Shown piece after piece: positions 1-7,182 of a stretch of DNA of 64,000 nucleotides. A model generated the notes under the pieces. The model worked only from the letters and a program-made list of their open reading frames with translations, had not been told where the DNA came from and did no database searches. The DNA comes from Kosakonia sacchari SP1. Its GTDB lineage: Bacteria > Pseudomonadota > Gammaproteobacteria > Enterobacterales > Enterobacteriaceae. Position 1 is the stretch's first letter. Each line of letters starts with the position of its first letter. A program made the translations under genes and the position numbers. The DNA is taken from the NCBI RefSeq assembly GCF_000300455.3, contig NZ_CP007215.2, forward strand, positions 992,001 through 1,056,000, read 5' to 3'.

Positions 1-1
1 A

Positions 2-358
2 TTGGATGGACACCACAGAAACACCTACATAAAGGCAGGCACATACTCGCAGGGATGTAGTGAACCAGAAATGATTGAAAATTTTAATCTAATTGAAATG
101 ATTGAAGCAATGAAACCGCACCAGTCGGAAGATAACGTTAAACTAATCACTAACTTTTCAAGTCAGATTCGTTCAGCCATGAAGAATGTCGAAGGGATTG
201 GTTATCTGAAAACCGCATTTGAGAATCGAATGAATGAATTTAGATATTACGAACTACAACAGTTCGAACTAATGTACTCAATGCTTACTATGGCAGTTTT
301 CAGAGAGGTTACCGGCTGCCAATGGTTGATACCATTTGACGGACGAAAAAAAGCATAA
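2..358 (+). CDS. Hypothetical protein, probably cut by the left window edge
   Basis: The open frame runs from the window edge to a TAA at 356-358 and encodes up to 118 residues. A TTG at 2 and an ATG at 71 are the only visible starts, and neither has a good ribosome binding site, so the true start may lie outside. The protein is acidic and helical-looking, without signal peptide or membrane segment. I do not recognise a family. Codon use is AT-richer than the recombinase gene nearby. The stop codon overlaps the left arm of an 11-bp-arm palindrome (357-426), an arrangement reminiscent of an integron cassette ORF followed by attC. Confidence 0.5.
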   Translation: MDGHHRNTYIKAGTYSQGCSEPEMIENFNLIEMIEAMKPHQSEDNVKLITNFSSQIRSAMKNVEGIGYLKTAFENRMNEFRYYELQQFELMYSMLTMAVFREVTGCQWLIPFDGRKKA

Positions 359-426
359 CATAGCCAAGCTGCATCGCGCACTTCGTGCGCTGGATGTCGC
401 TACGCTCGGCCGCTGTTGGCTGTGTT
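357..426. repeat. Imperfect palindrome just after the first ORF, attC-like
   Basis: AACATAGCCAA at 357-367 pairs with TTGGCTGTGTT at 416-426: 11 pairs, one of them a wobble. Inside lies a second hairpin, GCGCAC-TTC-GTGCGC at 376-390. The size (~70 nt) and the position directly on the stop codon suggest an integron attC site. However, the flanking GCATAAC and GTTAATG only partly match the attC core consensus RYYYAAC/GTTRRRY. It may instead be a structured 3' end. Confidence 0.35.
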
Positions 427-576
427 AATGTCCGCAATTCGCTCAAAGCTGCCTGTCAGGGCAACTTAAAAAACAGGCTTAACGTAGGATATTTTCCGTT
501 TTCCAAGCGGACCCCAAGAAGAAATCAGCGGTGGAGAAACTTACGACTAAACGGTTGTTTTTCATACGTCTCTCTT

Positions 577-600
577 AAGGCCGCCAGAACGGCCTTTTTT
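577..600 (+). terminator. Rho-independent terminator
   Basis: AAGGCC and GGCCTT close a short stem around GCCAGAAC and are followed by a run of six T. It could end transcription arriving from the first ORF. The stretch 601-899 shows no convincing gene. Confidence 0.7.
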
Positions 601-899
601 ACGCCTATCGTTTAATTCCCCGCGCCACCTAGACACTCATGTGTTTCTGTCCAGATCTTATCGGGTGATATCCGGCCATTTACAGAAACAGTCCGACTAC
701 ATAAAAAAGCTATCCGTCAGGGACATTCCTGCACTATCGGAAAAAGTGTCCAGTAAATATTTTTGGCGATCGTATTTATTCTTCTTGAGAAGCAAAGAAA
801 ACCGTGAATTCAAGTTCTGAGCTGGCAAGGGGCTGGACATGCCCGTCGAGCGGGTCCGGACGGTCACATTCGGGTATGCTTAATGTGAGCTACAGAACT

Positions 900-957
900 G
901 TTGCAGGGATCAGGGGTACACCCGTCAAATGAACCACTCATCTGTTACCCCTGCAAC
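900..957. repeat. Inverted repeat beside the recombinase gene, possible recombination or control site
   Basis: GTTGCAGGG at 900-908 is repeated inverted as CCCTGCAAC at 949-957. GGGGTA and TACCCC lie inside the arms. The site sits directly downstream of the stop codon of the tyrosine recombinase. F-type plasmids carry a recombination site near resD, so this is a candidate target, but the ~40-nt centre is much longer than a typical recombinase core. The rest of 601-966 holds nothing else I can name. Confidence 0.35.
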
Positions 958-966
958 GGTGACCAC

Positions 967-1746
967 TTATAAGTGACCTTTCAACAGGGCCACGGCATCC
1001 GCGCCGAGCATCTGGAACTGCACCCGGTGCCGCGCCGCGACATCGAGCGCAAACACCTTCGTGTACACTTCCGTCGAACTGATACTTTTATGCCCCATCA
1101 GGCTCTGCAGTACCTTGAGCGGAATACCGGCGTACAGCATGTGCATGGCATAGGAGTGCCGGAAGGTGTGCGGGGTCACCGGCACCGAGAACGTCACGCC
1201 GTCGGCCGCAGCGGCGTCCACGGCTTCATTGATCCACGTCCGTGCCGTCCGGTCGGTGATCTCCCACAGACGGGCCTTTTCCGTCCTGCCGGTGCGTCTG
1301 TTTTTCCTTTCCAGCGGAATTTTCAGGGTGGCCACCATCATCTCCAGCTGGCTGACGTACTGGCTGTCGGACAGCGGAACCAGACGGTGCGCCGGACTGC
1401 CCGCGGGCGCCCGCCCGGCGGTTCTGGCCGCTTTTTCCGCGCGCTGCTTCAGCGTGGCCAGCTGCACAAACGGGTACGGCGGTGCCAGCGAAAAATCCCC
1501 CCGTGTCAGCGCCAGCGCCTCATTAATTCGCGCGCCCGTGTTCCAGAGCGTGGCCAGCAGTATCCTGCGATGAAGGTCAGGTACGTAATGGAGCAGGGCG
1601 CTGACTTCCGGCGCCAGCAGGTATTTCGGCAGCTCGTCATGTACAAGGGCCATCTGACGAAGCGCAAGTGCGGCCGGATAGTCGATGGCCACTGGCAGGG
1701 TGGCCATCGGGCCTGAAGAAGTAACGGAAGGTATAAGGCCTGTCAT
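967..1746 (-). CDS. Tyrosine recombinase, ResD/plasmid integrase type
   Basis: The 259-residue protein has the tyrosine-recombinase catalytic set in order: Arg in GARINEAL (~92), His and Arg in HTFRHSY (~195-198), His in LMGHKS (~218) and the nucleophile Tyr in EVYTKVF (~228). It has almost no N-terminal core-binding domain, as in the ResD-like recombinases next to RepFIB/RepFIA replicons, where the family resolves plasmid multimers. No replication gene is visible within the window. Four minus-strand genes lie upstream. The start ATG at 1746 has a weak ribosome binding site, so a start further in is possible. Confidence 0.85.
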   Translation of the reverse strand: MTGLIPSVTSSGPMATLPVAIDYPAALALRQMALVHDELPKYLLAPEVSALLHYVPDLHRRILLATLWNTGARINEALALTRGDFSLAPPYPFVQLATLKQRAEKAARTAGRAPAGSPAHRLVPLSDSQYVSQLEMMVATLKIPLERKNRRTGRTEKARLWEITDRTARTWINEAVDAAAADGVTFSVPVTPHTFRHSYAMHMLYAGIPLKVLQSLMGHKSISSTEVYTKVFALDVAARHRVQFQMLGADAVALLKGHL

Positions 1747-1826
1747 AATCAGTGTCTCAGTGTACGGCTCTCAGTGTCATCAGGTTTTCAGGTCAGCCTA
1801 CTGGCGTGGTGCGCCGTTTCTGACTT

Positions 1827-2435
1827 TCAGAAGCTGTCCAGGATGCCATTCCATTCGGCTTTGTTGTCCAGCAGGTACCGGAGACCGTTATCTATCCCTT
1901 CCAGCAAATCGGAAGCAGCACCCATTTGTTCGCCGAAGCGTCGTGTATTGACGTAATGGATCCCCTCGAGGCTGCGGGTGCCGTCATTTCGCCGGGCATA
2001 CCGGAAATCTGTCGCTCGTTCATCCGCCTGGTGAAGGGCTTTAACCACCTCTTTGACGATTCTTAAATCGGAAGGCTGATAGCTGTCATCAACATCCAGG
2101 ATCAACTTGTGCGCCAGTGGCCACAAGGTATTGAGGTTGTGGTTATCTTTTTTGTACTGGTACTTATCAGGATCCTCAGTAAGCTTCAGTGCAAGGCAAA
2201 TAATCTGCTTGATAAGAAGCTCAAGGTGATGCCGGTAAAGAAACAACACCGGATAAACCAGAAAATCCTGGTCCCGCCCGGATTCATCAATGTGTTTAAT
2301 CAGAATGTCAGCAGCCCGCCTGTAACCTTCGGTGTAAGCTGTACCATGATCCGGCATGTAATTAAGGCAGGCATTATTGTGCCAGTCGCTGTCGCTGGCC
2401 AGCAGCCCCGGTTCTGACGTTTTTCCCTTTTTCAT
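1827..2435 (-). CDS. Hypothetical protein with HEPN-like features
   Basis: This 202-residue soluble protein is not a family I can name firmly. It has the pattern FLYRHHLELLIKQI (~66-79), then NHNLNTLWPLAHK, then an R-x5-H sequence (RSLEGIH, ~154-160). Helical bundles with Arg-x4-6-His are typical of HEPN domains, many of which are RNases in defence or toxin systems. The HEPN reading is an inference from motif spacing only. The ATG at 2435 follows the upstream DUF3223-like gene by 66 nt on the same strand, so the two may be co-transcribed. Confidence 0.6.
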   Translation of the reverse strand: MKKGKTSEPGLLASDSDWHNNACLNYMPDHGTAYTEGYRRAADILIKHIDESGRDQDFLVYPVLFLYRHHLELLIKQIICLALKLTEDPDKYQYKKDNHNLNTLWPLAHKLILDVDDSYQPSDLRIVKEVVKALHQADERATDFRYARRNDGTRSLEGIHYVNTRRFGEQMGAASDLLEGIDNGLRYLLDNKAEWNGILDSF

Positions 2436-2501
2436 TTCAGCTCCAGAATCTTTTAACAGTAGTCTCCGGTTCGGTGCTTTATCCGGAAATCCCGCGCACT
2501 T

Positions 2502-2855
2502 TCAGGGTTGTTCAGCAGCAGCTTTGGCGATCTCACCCACCGCTTCTCTGACTGAAAAGGACAGTCTATCCTTCGGTGAAAACTGGACCCAGTAGCACAG
2601 ATACGAGCCATAGATCTGGTCGGTATGACGGGGGTCATAATCCACGCTGAAGGCGTAAATTTCCCGGTTACCTAACTCCCATTTTGTAAGCTCACAATAG
2701 CGGGTATAGAGCTCCCTGAGATCCTCAAATAAATGCCCTTCACGGATCGGGCCAGATTCCTTCACGGCCCCGCACTGCTCCATAAAATGACTGACGGCGG
2801 CTTTTTTGGATTTAAATTCCTTCTGACCAATCTTCACAGGTATAGAGCGTCCCAT
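2502..2855 (-). CDS. DUF3223-like small protein
   Basis: The 117-residue product begins MGRSIPVKIG and continues EFKSKKAAVSHF, the 'F-x-S/T-K-K-A-A' start typical of DUF3223 proteins. Its end, YWVQFSPKDRLSFSVREAVGEI, matches the beta-rich close of that domain. Function of the family in bacteria is unknown; it has been linked to nucleic-acid associated proteins in plants. It lies upstream of the 202-aa HEPN-like gene on the same strand. Assignment is by pattern only. Confidence 0.65.
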   Translation of the reverse strand: MGRSIPVKIGQKEFKSKKAAVSHFMEQCGAVKESGPIREGHLFEDLRELYTRYCELTKWELGNREIYAFSVDYDPRHTDQIYGSYLCYWVQFSPKDRLSFSVREAVGEIAKAAAEQP

Positions 2856-2976
2856 CCTGAACTCCTAATCAGTTGAACTGCTTTATTAAGAAATCCCCGC
2901 CGGACGACATTCTCCACTGATGTGTGGCAGCCAGCGGGAATCCTGCCGGCCATTCAGTTAATGATGCTGCCGGTTA

Positions 2977-3267
2977 TCAGTAGCGACCAAGCGTCATTAA
3001 CTGGAAACACCATTCCTCTGAGAGTTCACCTTCTTTCGCCGGGAGGTATGTGGGAACAGGAGTTATCACATCGACTTCTTCGCATAACTTCCAGGTGTCA
3101 TCAGCATCATCCCACCAGGCGAGAGTGCGATTATCCCAGGAGTGTATCTTGCGGTAGCAGTCGTATCCGGGAAAATGGTCGAACTCAGTTTCTTCCATCC
3201 AGACTCTGCCATGACCGAGAATCATGAGTGCCTCAAATAAAACATCCAGTGTAAGTTTAATATTCAT
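2977..3267 (-). CDS. Hypothetical plasmid-type protein
   Basis: Starting at the ATG at 3267, which has an AAGGA ribosome binding site 8 nt upstream, the gene encodes 96 residues. The protein is acidic and rich in Trp, Tyr and Asp in its middle (WWDDADDTWK). It has no signal peptide or membrane span and no family I recognise. It lies ahead of the DUF3223-like and HEPN-like genes on the same strand, with a 121-nt gap. Confidence 0.6.
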   Translation of the reverse strand: MNIKLTLDVLFEALMILGHGRVWMEETEFDHFPGYDCYRKIHSWDNRTLAWWDDADDTWKLCEEVDVITPVPTYLPAKEGELSEEWCFQLMTLGRY

Positions 3268-3719
3268 AATCAACTTCCTTATTATTTAATGTCTATTAAT
3301 TGTATTTATTTATCATCACCTGCGTGATATTCCGTTGCCCGCCTTAAGTGATTAGCCAGATAACAGTCACCACCCGCAATTACCGGGCGCACCTTTCCCG
3401 CACTTCCGGAAAATCCATAATAGCAGGATTTCCGGAAATGATGAGGAAGGGATTCTCTGAACTGACCCGTGAAGTCAGTCTGAAATGCGGAAGGCAACCA
3501 TCATATAACTCCTTATATTATACCACATTTTATGATTTCGTTCCAAGAATATGTTCAAAAAATCGCCCTGATCCGTTTCTAACAGAAAACGGATCTGCGG
3601 ATGAAGAAACCGCGACCGGTGACACTCGGGCAATAAAACATCTGCATTTTTAACAAAAAAGCATTAATGCCGATAAGGCAATAATTCATCGCAATAATGC
3701 AGGAGTCGGCATCAGTTAA
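3268..3719. other. Gene-poor stretch
   Basis: About 450 bp with AT-rich patches. A 63-codon minus-strand frame (3306-3497) and an overlapping plus-strand frame (3348-3653) exist, but neither has a good start or a recognisable product. The last part holds GCATTAATGC and other short palindromes leading into the operator array upstream of the ribbon-helix-helix gene. Confidence 0.4.
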
Positions 3720-3792
3720 GTAAAGCACATCTGCTTTACTTTATGTGTAAAGCAGTTATGATACACAAAGAAGATAAAGCAATCGTGCTTTA
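3720..3792 (+). promoter_or_regulatory. Palindromic operator array upstream of the RelB/DinJ-like gene
   Basis: GTAAAGCA-CATC-TGCTTTAC (3720-3739) is a perfect palindrome. TAAAGCA-ATCG-TGCTTTA (3775-3792) is a second with the same arms and spacing. A single half-site GTAAAGCA (3747-3754) lies between them. Such arrays are typical of ribbon-helix-helix autorepressors. The gene starts 30 nt further on, behind AAGGAG, so autoregulation by its RHH N-terminus is the likely reading. Confidence 0.75.
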
Positions 3793-3821
3793 CATAAAAC
3801 AGGTAAACAAGGAGTAAGGCC

Positions 3822-4769
3822 ATGCCGTTAGCCATGATTAACGCCCGCCTGGATACGGCGCTGAAAGAACGCGTTGACCCCAAACTACAGCAACTGGGTT
3901 GCACGGCCACCCAGGCCATCACCGCCCTTTACCAGTTTGTCGATCAGAACGACCGATTGCCTTTCACGATAGAAACCCGGGTCTGGCGGCCGGAAGAGTC
4001 GCTGCAGAACACCCTCGACGGCCTGCTGTCGGCCCGGCCCCGGCTCGCGGAGATCGCCCGGCTGATGAGCGAGGATACGCTGACAGAGGACGCGCGCCGG
4101 AGATACTGCCAGGCGCTGGCCATCGATATCGGCATGATCAAAGACGACATGCGTCTGTACAGCGCGACCGGGCGCGCGGGTGAACACCTGCAGCATTATG
4201 TCCAGTCTTCGCTCGGCGAGGCTTATCTGGCGCTGACCCTCTGCCACAGCATTCTGGAGGATTCACCGAACAGCTATGGACGAACCCTGTTCCTGAAAAA
4301 AGAAAAAGCCTTTGCCGGGGCGCTGGCAACGGCTGAAACCCGCATGACCGAGATGGGCCTCCATCAGGCCGGGGCGGTGACAGCGTCCTTTACGCACGAG
4401 GGCACGTACTGTTCTGTCGAGGTGTACCGGCCGGAGAGCTATCAGTATGGAGCCTGGCAGGTCCGCGTGATGCTGAAACCCGCGCGGAGGGGGCAGTCGT
4501 TACCCGCCAGCCTGAGTTGGCAGGGCTTCACGTTCCCGGCAGTCACCGATCGTGTTTTTAGCGTTGCCAGCCCGTACAGCACGCCGGTGACAGGGAAGCA
4601 CGGCACCGAGATCGGCTTCAGGTTTGTGGAAGGGTATGCGTTCTTCCACCTGTACACTAGTGGCACGGATGAGGAACACAACGCCATCAACGCTGGGGAG
4701 GTGGCCGCCACGCTCGGTGAGTATGTGGACGGTAAACTGGAAGAGATCACCGGGGCCCCTGGCTCGTAA
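3822..4769 (+). CDS. RelB/DinJ-type ribbon-helix-helix protein with a long C-terminal extension
   Basis: Residues 1-50 resemble the DinJ/RelB antitoxin N-terminus: short beta strand, ALKERVDPKLQQLGCTATQAI, then TALYQFV and the DRLPF signature. Usual DinJ/RelB antitoxins are 80-90 residues, but this protein is 315. The extra ~260 residues are helical at first (60-190), then beta-rich, and match nothing I know. No RelE/YafQ toxin follows; downstream comes an IS remnant and traX. The operator array just upstream suggests autorepression. The very C-terminus may have been altered by the adjoining IS remnant. It could be a stand-alone regulator rather than an antitoxin. Confidence 0.75.
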   Translation: MPLAMINARLDTALKERVDPKLQQLGCTATQAITALYQFVDQNDRLPFTIETRVWRPEESLQNTLDGLLSARPRLAEIARLMSEDTLTEDARRRYCQALAIDIGMIKDDMRLYSATGRAGEHLQHYVQSSLGEAYLALTLCHSILEDSPNSYGRTLFLKKEKAFAGALATAETRMTEMGLHQAGAVTASFTHEGTYCSVEVYRPESYQYGAWQVRVMLKPARRGQSLPASLSWQGFTFPAVTDRVFSVASPYSTPVTGKHGTEIGFRFVEGYAFFHLYTSGTDEEHNAINAGEVAATLGEYVDGKLEEITGAPGS

Positions 4770-4770
4770 T

Positions 4771-4903
4771 GACGGACTTCAGAACGGCAATGATCTGATG
4801 TTCGGTGAATCGGGCTTTACGCATGGTGATCTCCTCATGGGACATAATAAGTATGTCGGAAGATCTCTAAAAGTGAATGGGCCGGTTTACGGGGATGCTT
4901 ACA
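4771..4903 (-). mobile_element. IS3-family remnant (end plus first orfA codons)
   Basis: Read on the minus strand, a terminus beginning TGTAAGCATCCCCG (near 4903) is followed by GAGGAG, an ATG at 4824 and about 18 codons starting MRKARFTEHQIIAVL, the N-terminus of an IS3-family OrfA. The frame then runs into the end of the RHH gene. Only about 130 bp of the element remain. Confidence 0.7.
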
Positions 4904-4977
4904 TTACAGCGGCCGGATTTTCTGGCAGTGGACGCAGGATTATATTTTACGGGCGTGCCGGACTGAAAAGGACATAA

Positions 4978-5760
4978 ATGACACAGTTTCTCAGCGTAAC
5001 AATGAACGGACTGACGTCCAGAATACACCACTGGCTGGCCATCAGTCCGGGGGCAGCCGACCGGCTCAAACTGACGGCGCTGGTTGCCATGCTGGCGGAC
5101 CATATCAATACGCTTCTGCTGACGCATCCGCGCCCGGAGCTGTATGCGCTGGGGAGAATGGCGTTTCCGCTGTTCGTCCTGATATGGGCACGCAATGTGA
5201 TGCTCCGGCCGGAGCGCCTGCAGTTAAGGGCAAACCGGATGTGGATCTGGGCAGTGGTCACCCAGCCGGCATTCAGTCTGGCGTTCCGGGGGCACGACCC
5301 GTGGTACGCCCTGAACATTCTGTTCGTCTTCGCCAGCGTCACGCAGCTGCTTGCCTGGCATCACAGGTACCGTCTGGCTGGCATGGCGGGCGGCGTGTTA
5401 TTGCTAGTCCTGATGGCGTGGCCACTGTCTGTCGCAAGCTATGGCGTGCCGGGGCTGGTTCTGGCCCTGTCGCTGGCCATCTTCCTGCACAACTCCTCAT
5501 TCCGGCAGTGCAAGACTGCCGGAGCCGCCGCCTTCATTGCTCTGCTTGCACTGAACAGTCAGCATTTACAGGAGATACCGGTTACCGTGGTTGTGCTGGC
5601 TATTCTTCCCACCGTTCTGCTGCCGGCAGCGGCAGTCAGTGCCGCCACCTCACCGGCTGCGGGAAGGGAAAACCGGTTTATGCCGGCGTCATTCTTTTAT
5701 CTGGCCTATGTCGGCCATCTGCTGGTCATCGGGCTGGTCAGGCTGCCGGAGCTGGGTTGA
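4978..5760 (+). CDS. traX: TraX family protein (pilin acetylase)
   Basis: The 260-residue protein has at least seven hydrophobic segments. It also has the TraX signature RLKLTALVAMLADHIN (~31-46) and LGRMAFPLF (~58-66). F-plasmid TraX (248 aa) is an inner-membrane protein that N-acetylates the conjugative pilin. AAAGGA lies 5 nt before the ATG. No other transfer gene is in the window, so this may be a leftover of a plasmid tra region or a solitary TraX-like acetyltransferase. It ends just before a minus-strand gene pair transcribed toward it. Confidence 0.85.
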   Translation: MTQFLSVTMNGLTSRIHHWLAISPGAADRLKLTALVAMLADHINTLLLTHPRPELYALGRMAFPLFVLIWARNVMLRPERLQLRANRMWIWAVVTQPAFSLAFRGHDPWYALNILFVFASVTQLLAWHHRYRLAGMAGGVLLLVLMAWPLSVASYGVPGLVLALSLAIFLHNSSFRQCKTAGAAAFIALLALNSQHLQEIPVTVVVLAILPTVLLPAAAVSAATSPAAGRENRFMPASFFYLAYVGHLLVIGLVRLPELG

Positions 5761-5771
5761 GCGGCGGTGGT

Positions 5772-5948
5772 TTATTTCCTCGATGCCAGCCAGATAATGG
5801 CTACGGCAAATACGGCGGTAACACCCCAGGCATAGTCCGGCCAGAATTTCCCACCCAGAGCGGCAACACTCACGATGAGTACGGCACAGATAACAATGCT
5901 GGCAAGAAGACGAAGCTGCCAGCGCAGCCATTTTCCAAAAAAAGTCAT
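5772..5948 (-). CDS. 58-aa small membrane protein, translationally coupled
   Basis: The ATG at 5948 overlaps the stop codon of the upstream 230-aa gene (ATGA), so translation is probably coupled. The 58 residues begin MTFFGKWLRWQLRL and hold two hydrophobic segments (~13-31 and ~40-54) separated by GGKFWPDY, ending LASRK. The size and two-span layout recall immunity or small accessory membrane proteins, but I recognise no family. Confidence 0.65.
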   Translation of the reverse strand: MTFFGKWLRWQLRLLASIVICAVLIVSVAALGGKFWPDYAWGVTAVFAVAIIWLASRK

Positions 5949-6637
5949 CGAATTATCCGGTTAATTGCAGCTGCTATTTCGTCATCAGAAGACATAATCC
6001 GGTTAAGTGACGGGTTCCTGCTGATGACAGGCTCAATCAGAAAATACAACATTTCCAGCTCTTCAGCATAGAGAGCATGATAGTACATACCATTTTGTTG
6101 CTTAAGCCTGTCGGCCGCATCTGCAGCCTTCTGCACATAGGCATACCAGCCGGTAAGTGTGAGTGCCAGTGTGCTTCGCTTTAGCAGGGCGCGATCAATC
6201 GTTGTTGTCAGTCCAAACGAATAACAGGCTGCTGCTGTGATGGCTGAAGCCAGAGCCTGATTTGTCAGTGATCCTGACGCTAAACCAGCGCCAAGTTTTA
6301 ACAGCGCTCTCTCTACACGACGTAGTCGCTCCGGTGTCAGGTTCTGCAGAAGCAAATCAACATATATGCGTATCATCCTTTCAATTACGCTGCGTTTACC
6401 TATAAGGCCGTAGATGTTCAGGGCGAAACGGATATCTTCTTTTTTCTGCTTTGCGCAGACGTCCTGATAATTCTGAGTGAAGCAGCTTGTGTAAAACGCA
6501 AGCCGCGTCATGCCGGTCTCAAGATTTTGTCCCTGCTTCAGGATTTCATCACGCACACCTGCAAGTGCGTGCTCAAGCATCAGTGCGAGATGTTTGTCAG
6601 CCTCCATCTTGGCGGCTATAGCGCTGTTTGTGTACAT
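5945..6637 (-). CDS. Hypothetical 230-aa protein, first gene of a coupled pair
   Basis: The protein is mostly helical, with a basic middle (LTPERLRRVERALLK) followed by a small-residue hydrophobic stretch at ~115-145 (GAGLASG, then ALASAITAAACYSFGL) that could enter a membrane or form a helical hairpin. No signal peptide is visible and I know no family for it. The last codon overlaps the start of a 58-aa two-span membrane protein. A helical protein with a hydrophobic hairpin beside a small membrane protein fits an effector/immunity pair, but this is speculation. Confidence 0.6.
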   Translation of the reverse strand: MYTNSAIAAKMEADKHLALMLEHALAGVRDEILKQGQNLETGMTRLAFYTSCFTQNYQDVCAKQKKEDIRFALNIYGLIGKRSVIERMIRIYVDLLLQNLTPERLRRVERALLKLGAGLASGSLTNQALASAITAAACYSFGLTTTIDRALLKRSTLALTLTGWYAYVQKAADAADRLKQQNGMYYHALYAEELEMLYFLIEPVISRNPSLNRIMSSDDEIAAAINRIIR

Positions 6638-6803
6638 ATCAGTGATCCTTTTACTGACCTGTTCTGATTTTCAGATTATTCGGATTTCCTCTATTTTATT
6701 GCCTATAACATCCTGGATGAAAGCTGTAAGTGACTGAAGAGCATTCTCTTGTCTGAACTGACCACTCAGGTGCGGATAAAATCAGGGGCGATATTACAGG
6801 CAG

Positions 6804-6829
6804 AAAAAATCCCGCCTTTTGGCAGAATT
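6804..6829 (-). terminator. Rho-independent terminator of the small-peptide unit
   Basis: On the minus strand AATTCTGCC-AAAA-GGCGGGATT forms a 9-bp stem (two G-T wobbles) followed by a T run. It lies 14 nt beyond the stop codon of the second short peptide gene, which supports a discrete short transcript. Confidence 0.75.
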
Positions 6830-6842
6830 CCGGTGTACTGCA

Positions 6843-6923
6843 TCAGCGCTTTTTAAGAAACTCTATTATGGTCAGAGTAATAACGATTGCCGACTGCAGT
6901 AACTTCAACGCCAACTTGCCCAT
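6843..6923 (-). CDS. 26-aa hydrophobic basic peptide, type I toxin-like (copy 2)
   Basis: An ATG at 6923 with a strong ribosome binding site (GGGAGG, 5 nt spacing) opens 26 codons. The peptide starts MGKLALKLLQ, has a hydrophobic core (AIVITLTII) and ends EFLKKR. It aligns without gaps to the peptide encoded just upstream (11 of 26 identical by eye, including LKL, VI, LT, E and the final R). A single membrane-spanning segment with a basic tail is the build of type I toxins such as Ldr, Fst or TisB, but I know no named family with this sequence. A terminator follows 14 nt later. Confidence 0.65.
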   Translation of the reverse strand: MGKLALKLLQSAIVITLTIIEFLKKR

Positions 6924-6944
6924 TTAAGCCTCCCAGGCCCTGGG

Positions 6945-7025
6945 TTAACGATTTTGCCAGTATTCCCGCAGGGTCAGAATGATGACCGTTACCGGGTGCG
7001 CGAGTTTGAGAAACAAAAGCAGCAT
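6945..7025 (-). CDS. 26-aa hydrophobic basic peptide, type I toxin-like (copy 1)
   Basis: From the ATG at 7025 the frame has exactly the same 81 nt as the neighbouring copy. It starts MLLLFLKLAH, has a core VTVIILTL and ends REYWQNR. A second ATG two codons upstream (7031) is equally close to the purine-rich GGAAGGAAGAGAG. I prefer 7025 because the length then equals the paralogue. The frame stays open upstream to 7181, but that part is polar and reads as leader. The 150-nt leader (7032-7182) after the HEPN stop would hold the promoter. An antisense RNA on the plus strand is possible but was not identified. Confidence 0.6.
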   Translation of the reverse strand: MLLLFLKLAHPVTVIILTLREYWQNR

Positions 7026-7182
7026 ATGCATTTTCTCTCTTCCTTCCTTTTCGCGCCTGGCTGCAAACACCCCTGGGCTTGCCTTTACAGTTGCTGTATC
7101 AGTAGTCGCCAGATACATTTGGCACGGTAACTGGAGCTGCGAACTCCGACTTTTCCCAAGGGTTTTTAACTGAGATGCCAAA

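Noticed and set aside
3306-3497. 63-codon minus-strand frame
   Set aside because: It overlaps a plus-strand frame of similar weight, and neither has a good start or any known motif; I left the stretch as gene-poor.
5945-6637. Colicin/immunity identity for the coupled pair
   Set aside because: The protein is short and lacks receptor-binding and translocation domains, so I keep the function as unknown.
7032-7181. N-terminal extension of the first short peptide to 78 codons
   Set aside because: It would start with TTG just after the HEPN stop; the added part is polar and unrelated to the paralogous peptide, so it reads as leader.
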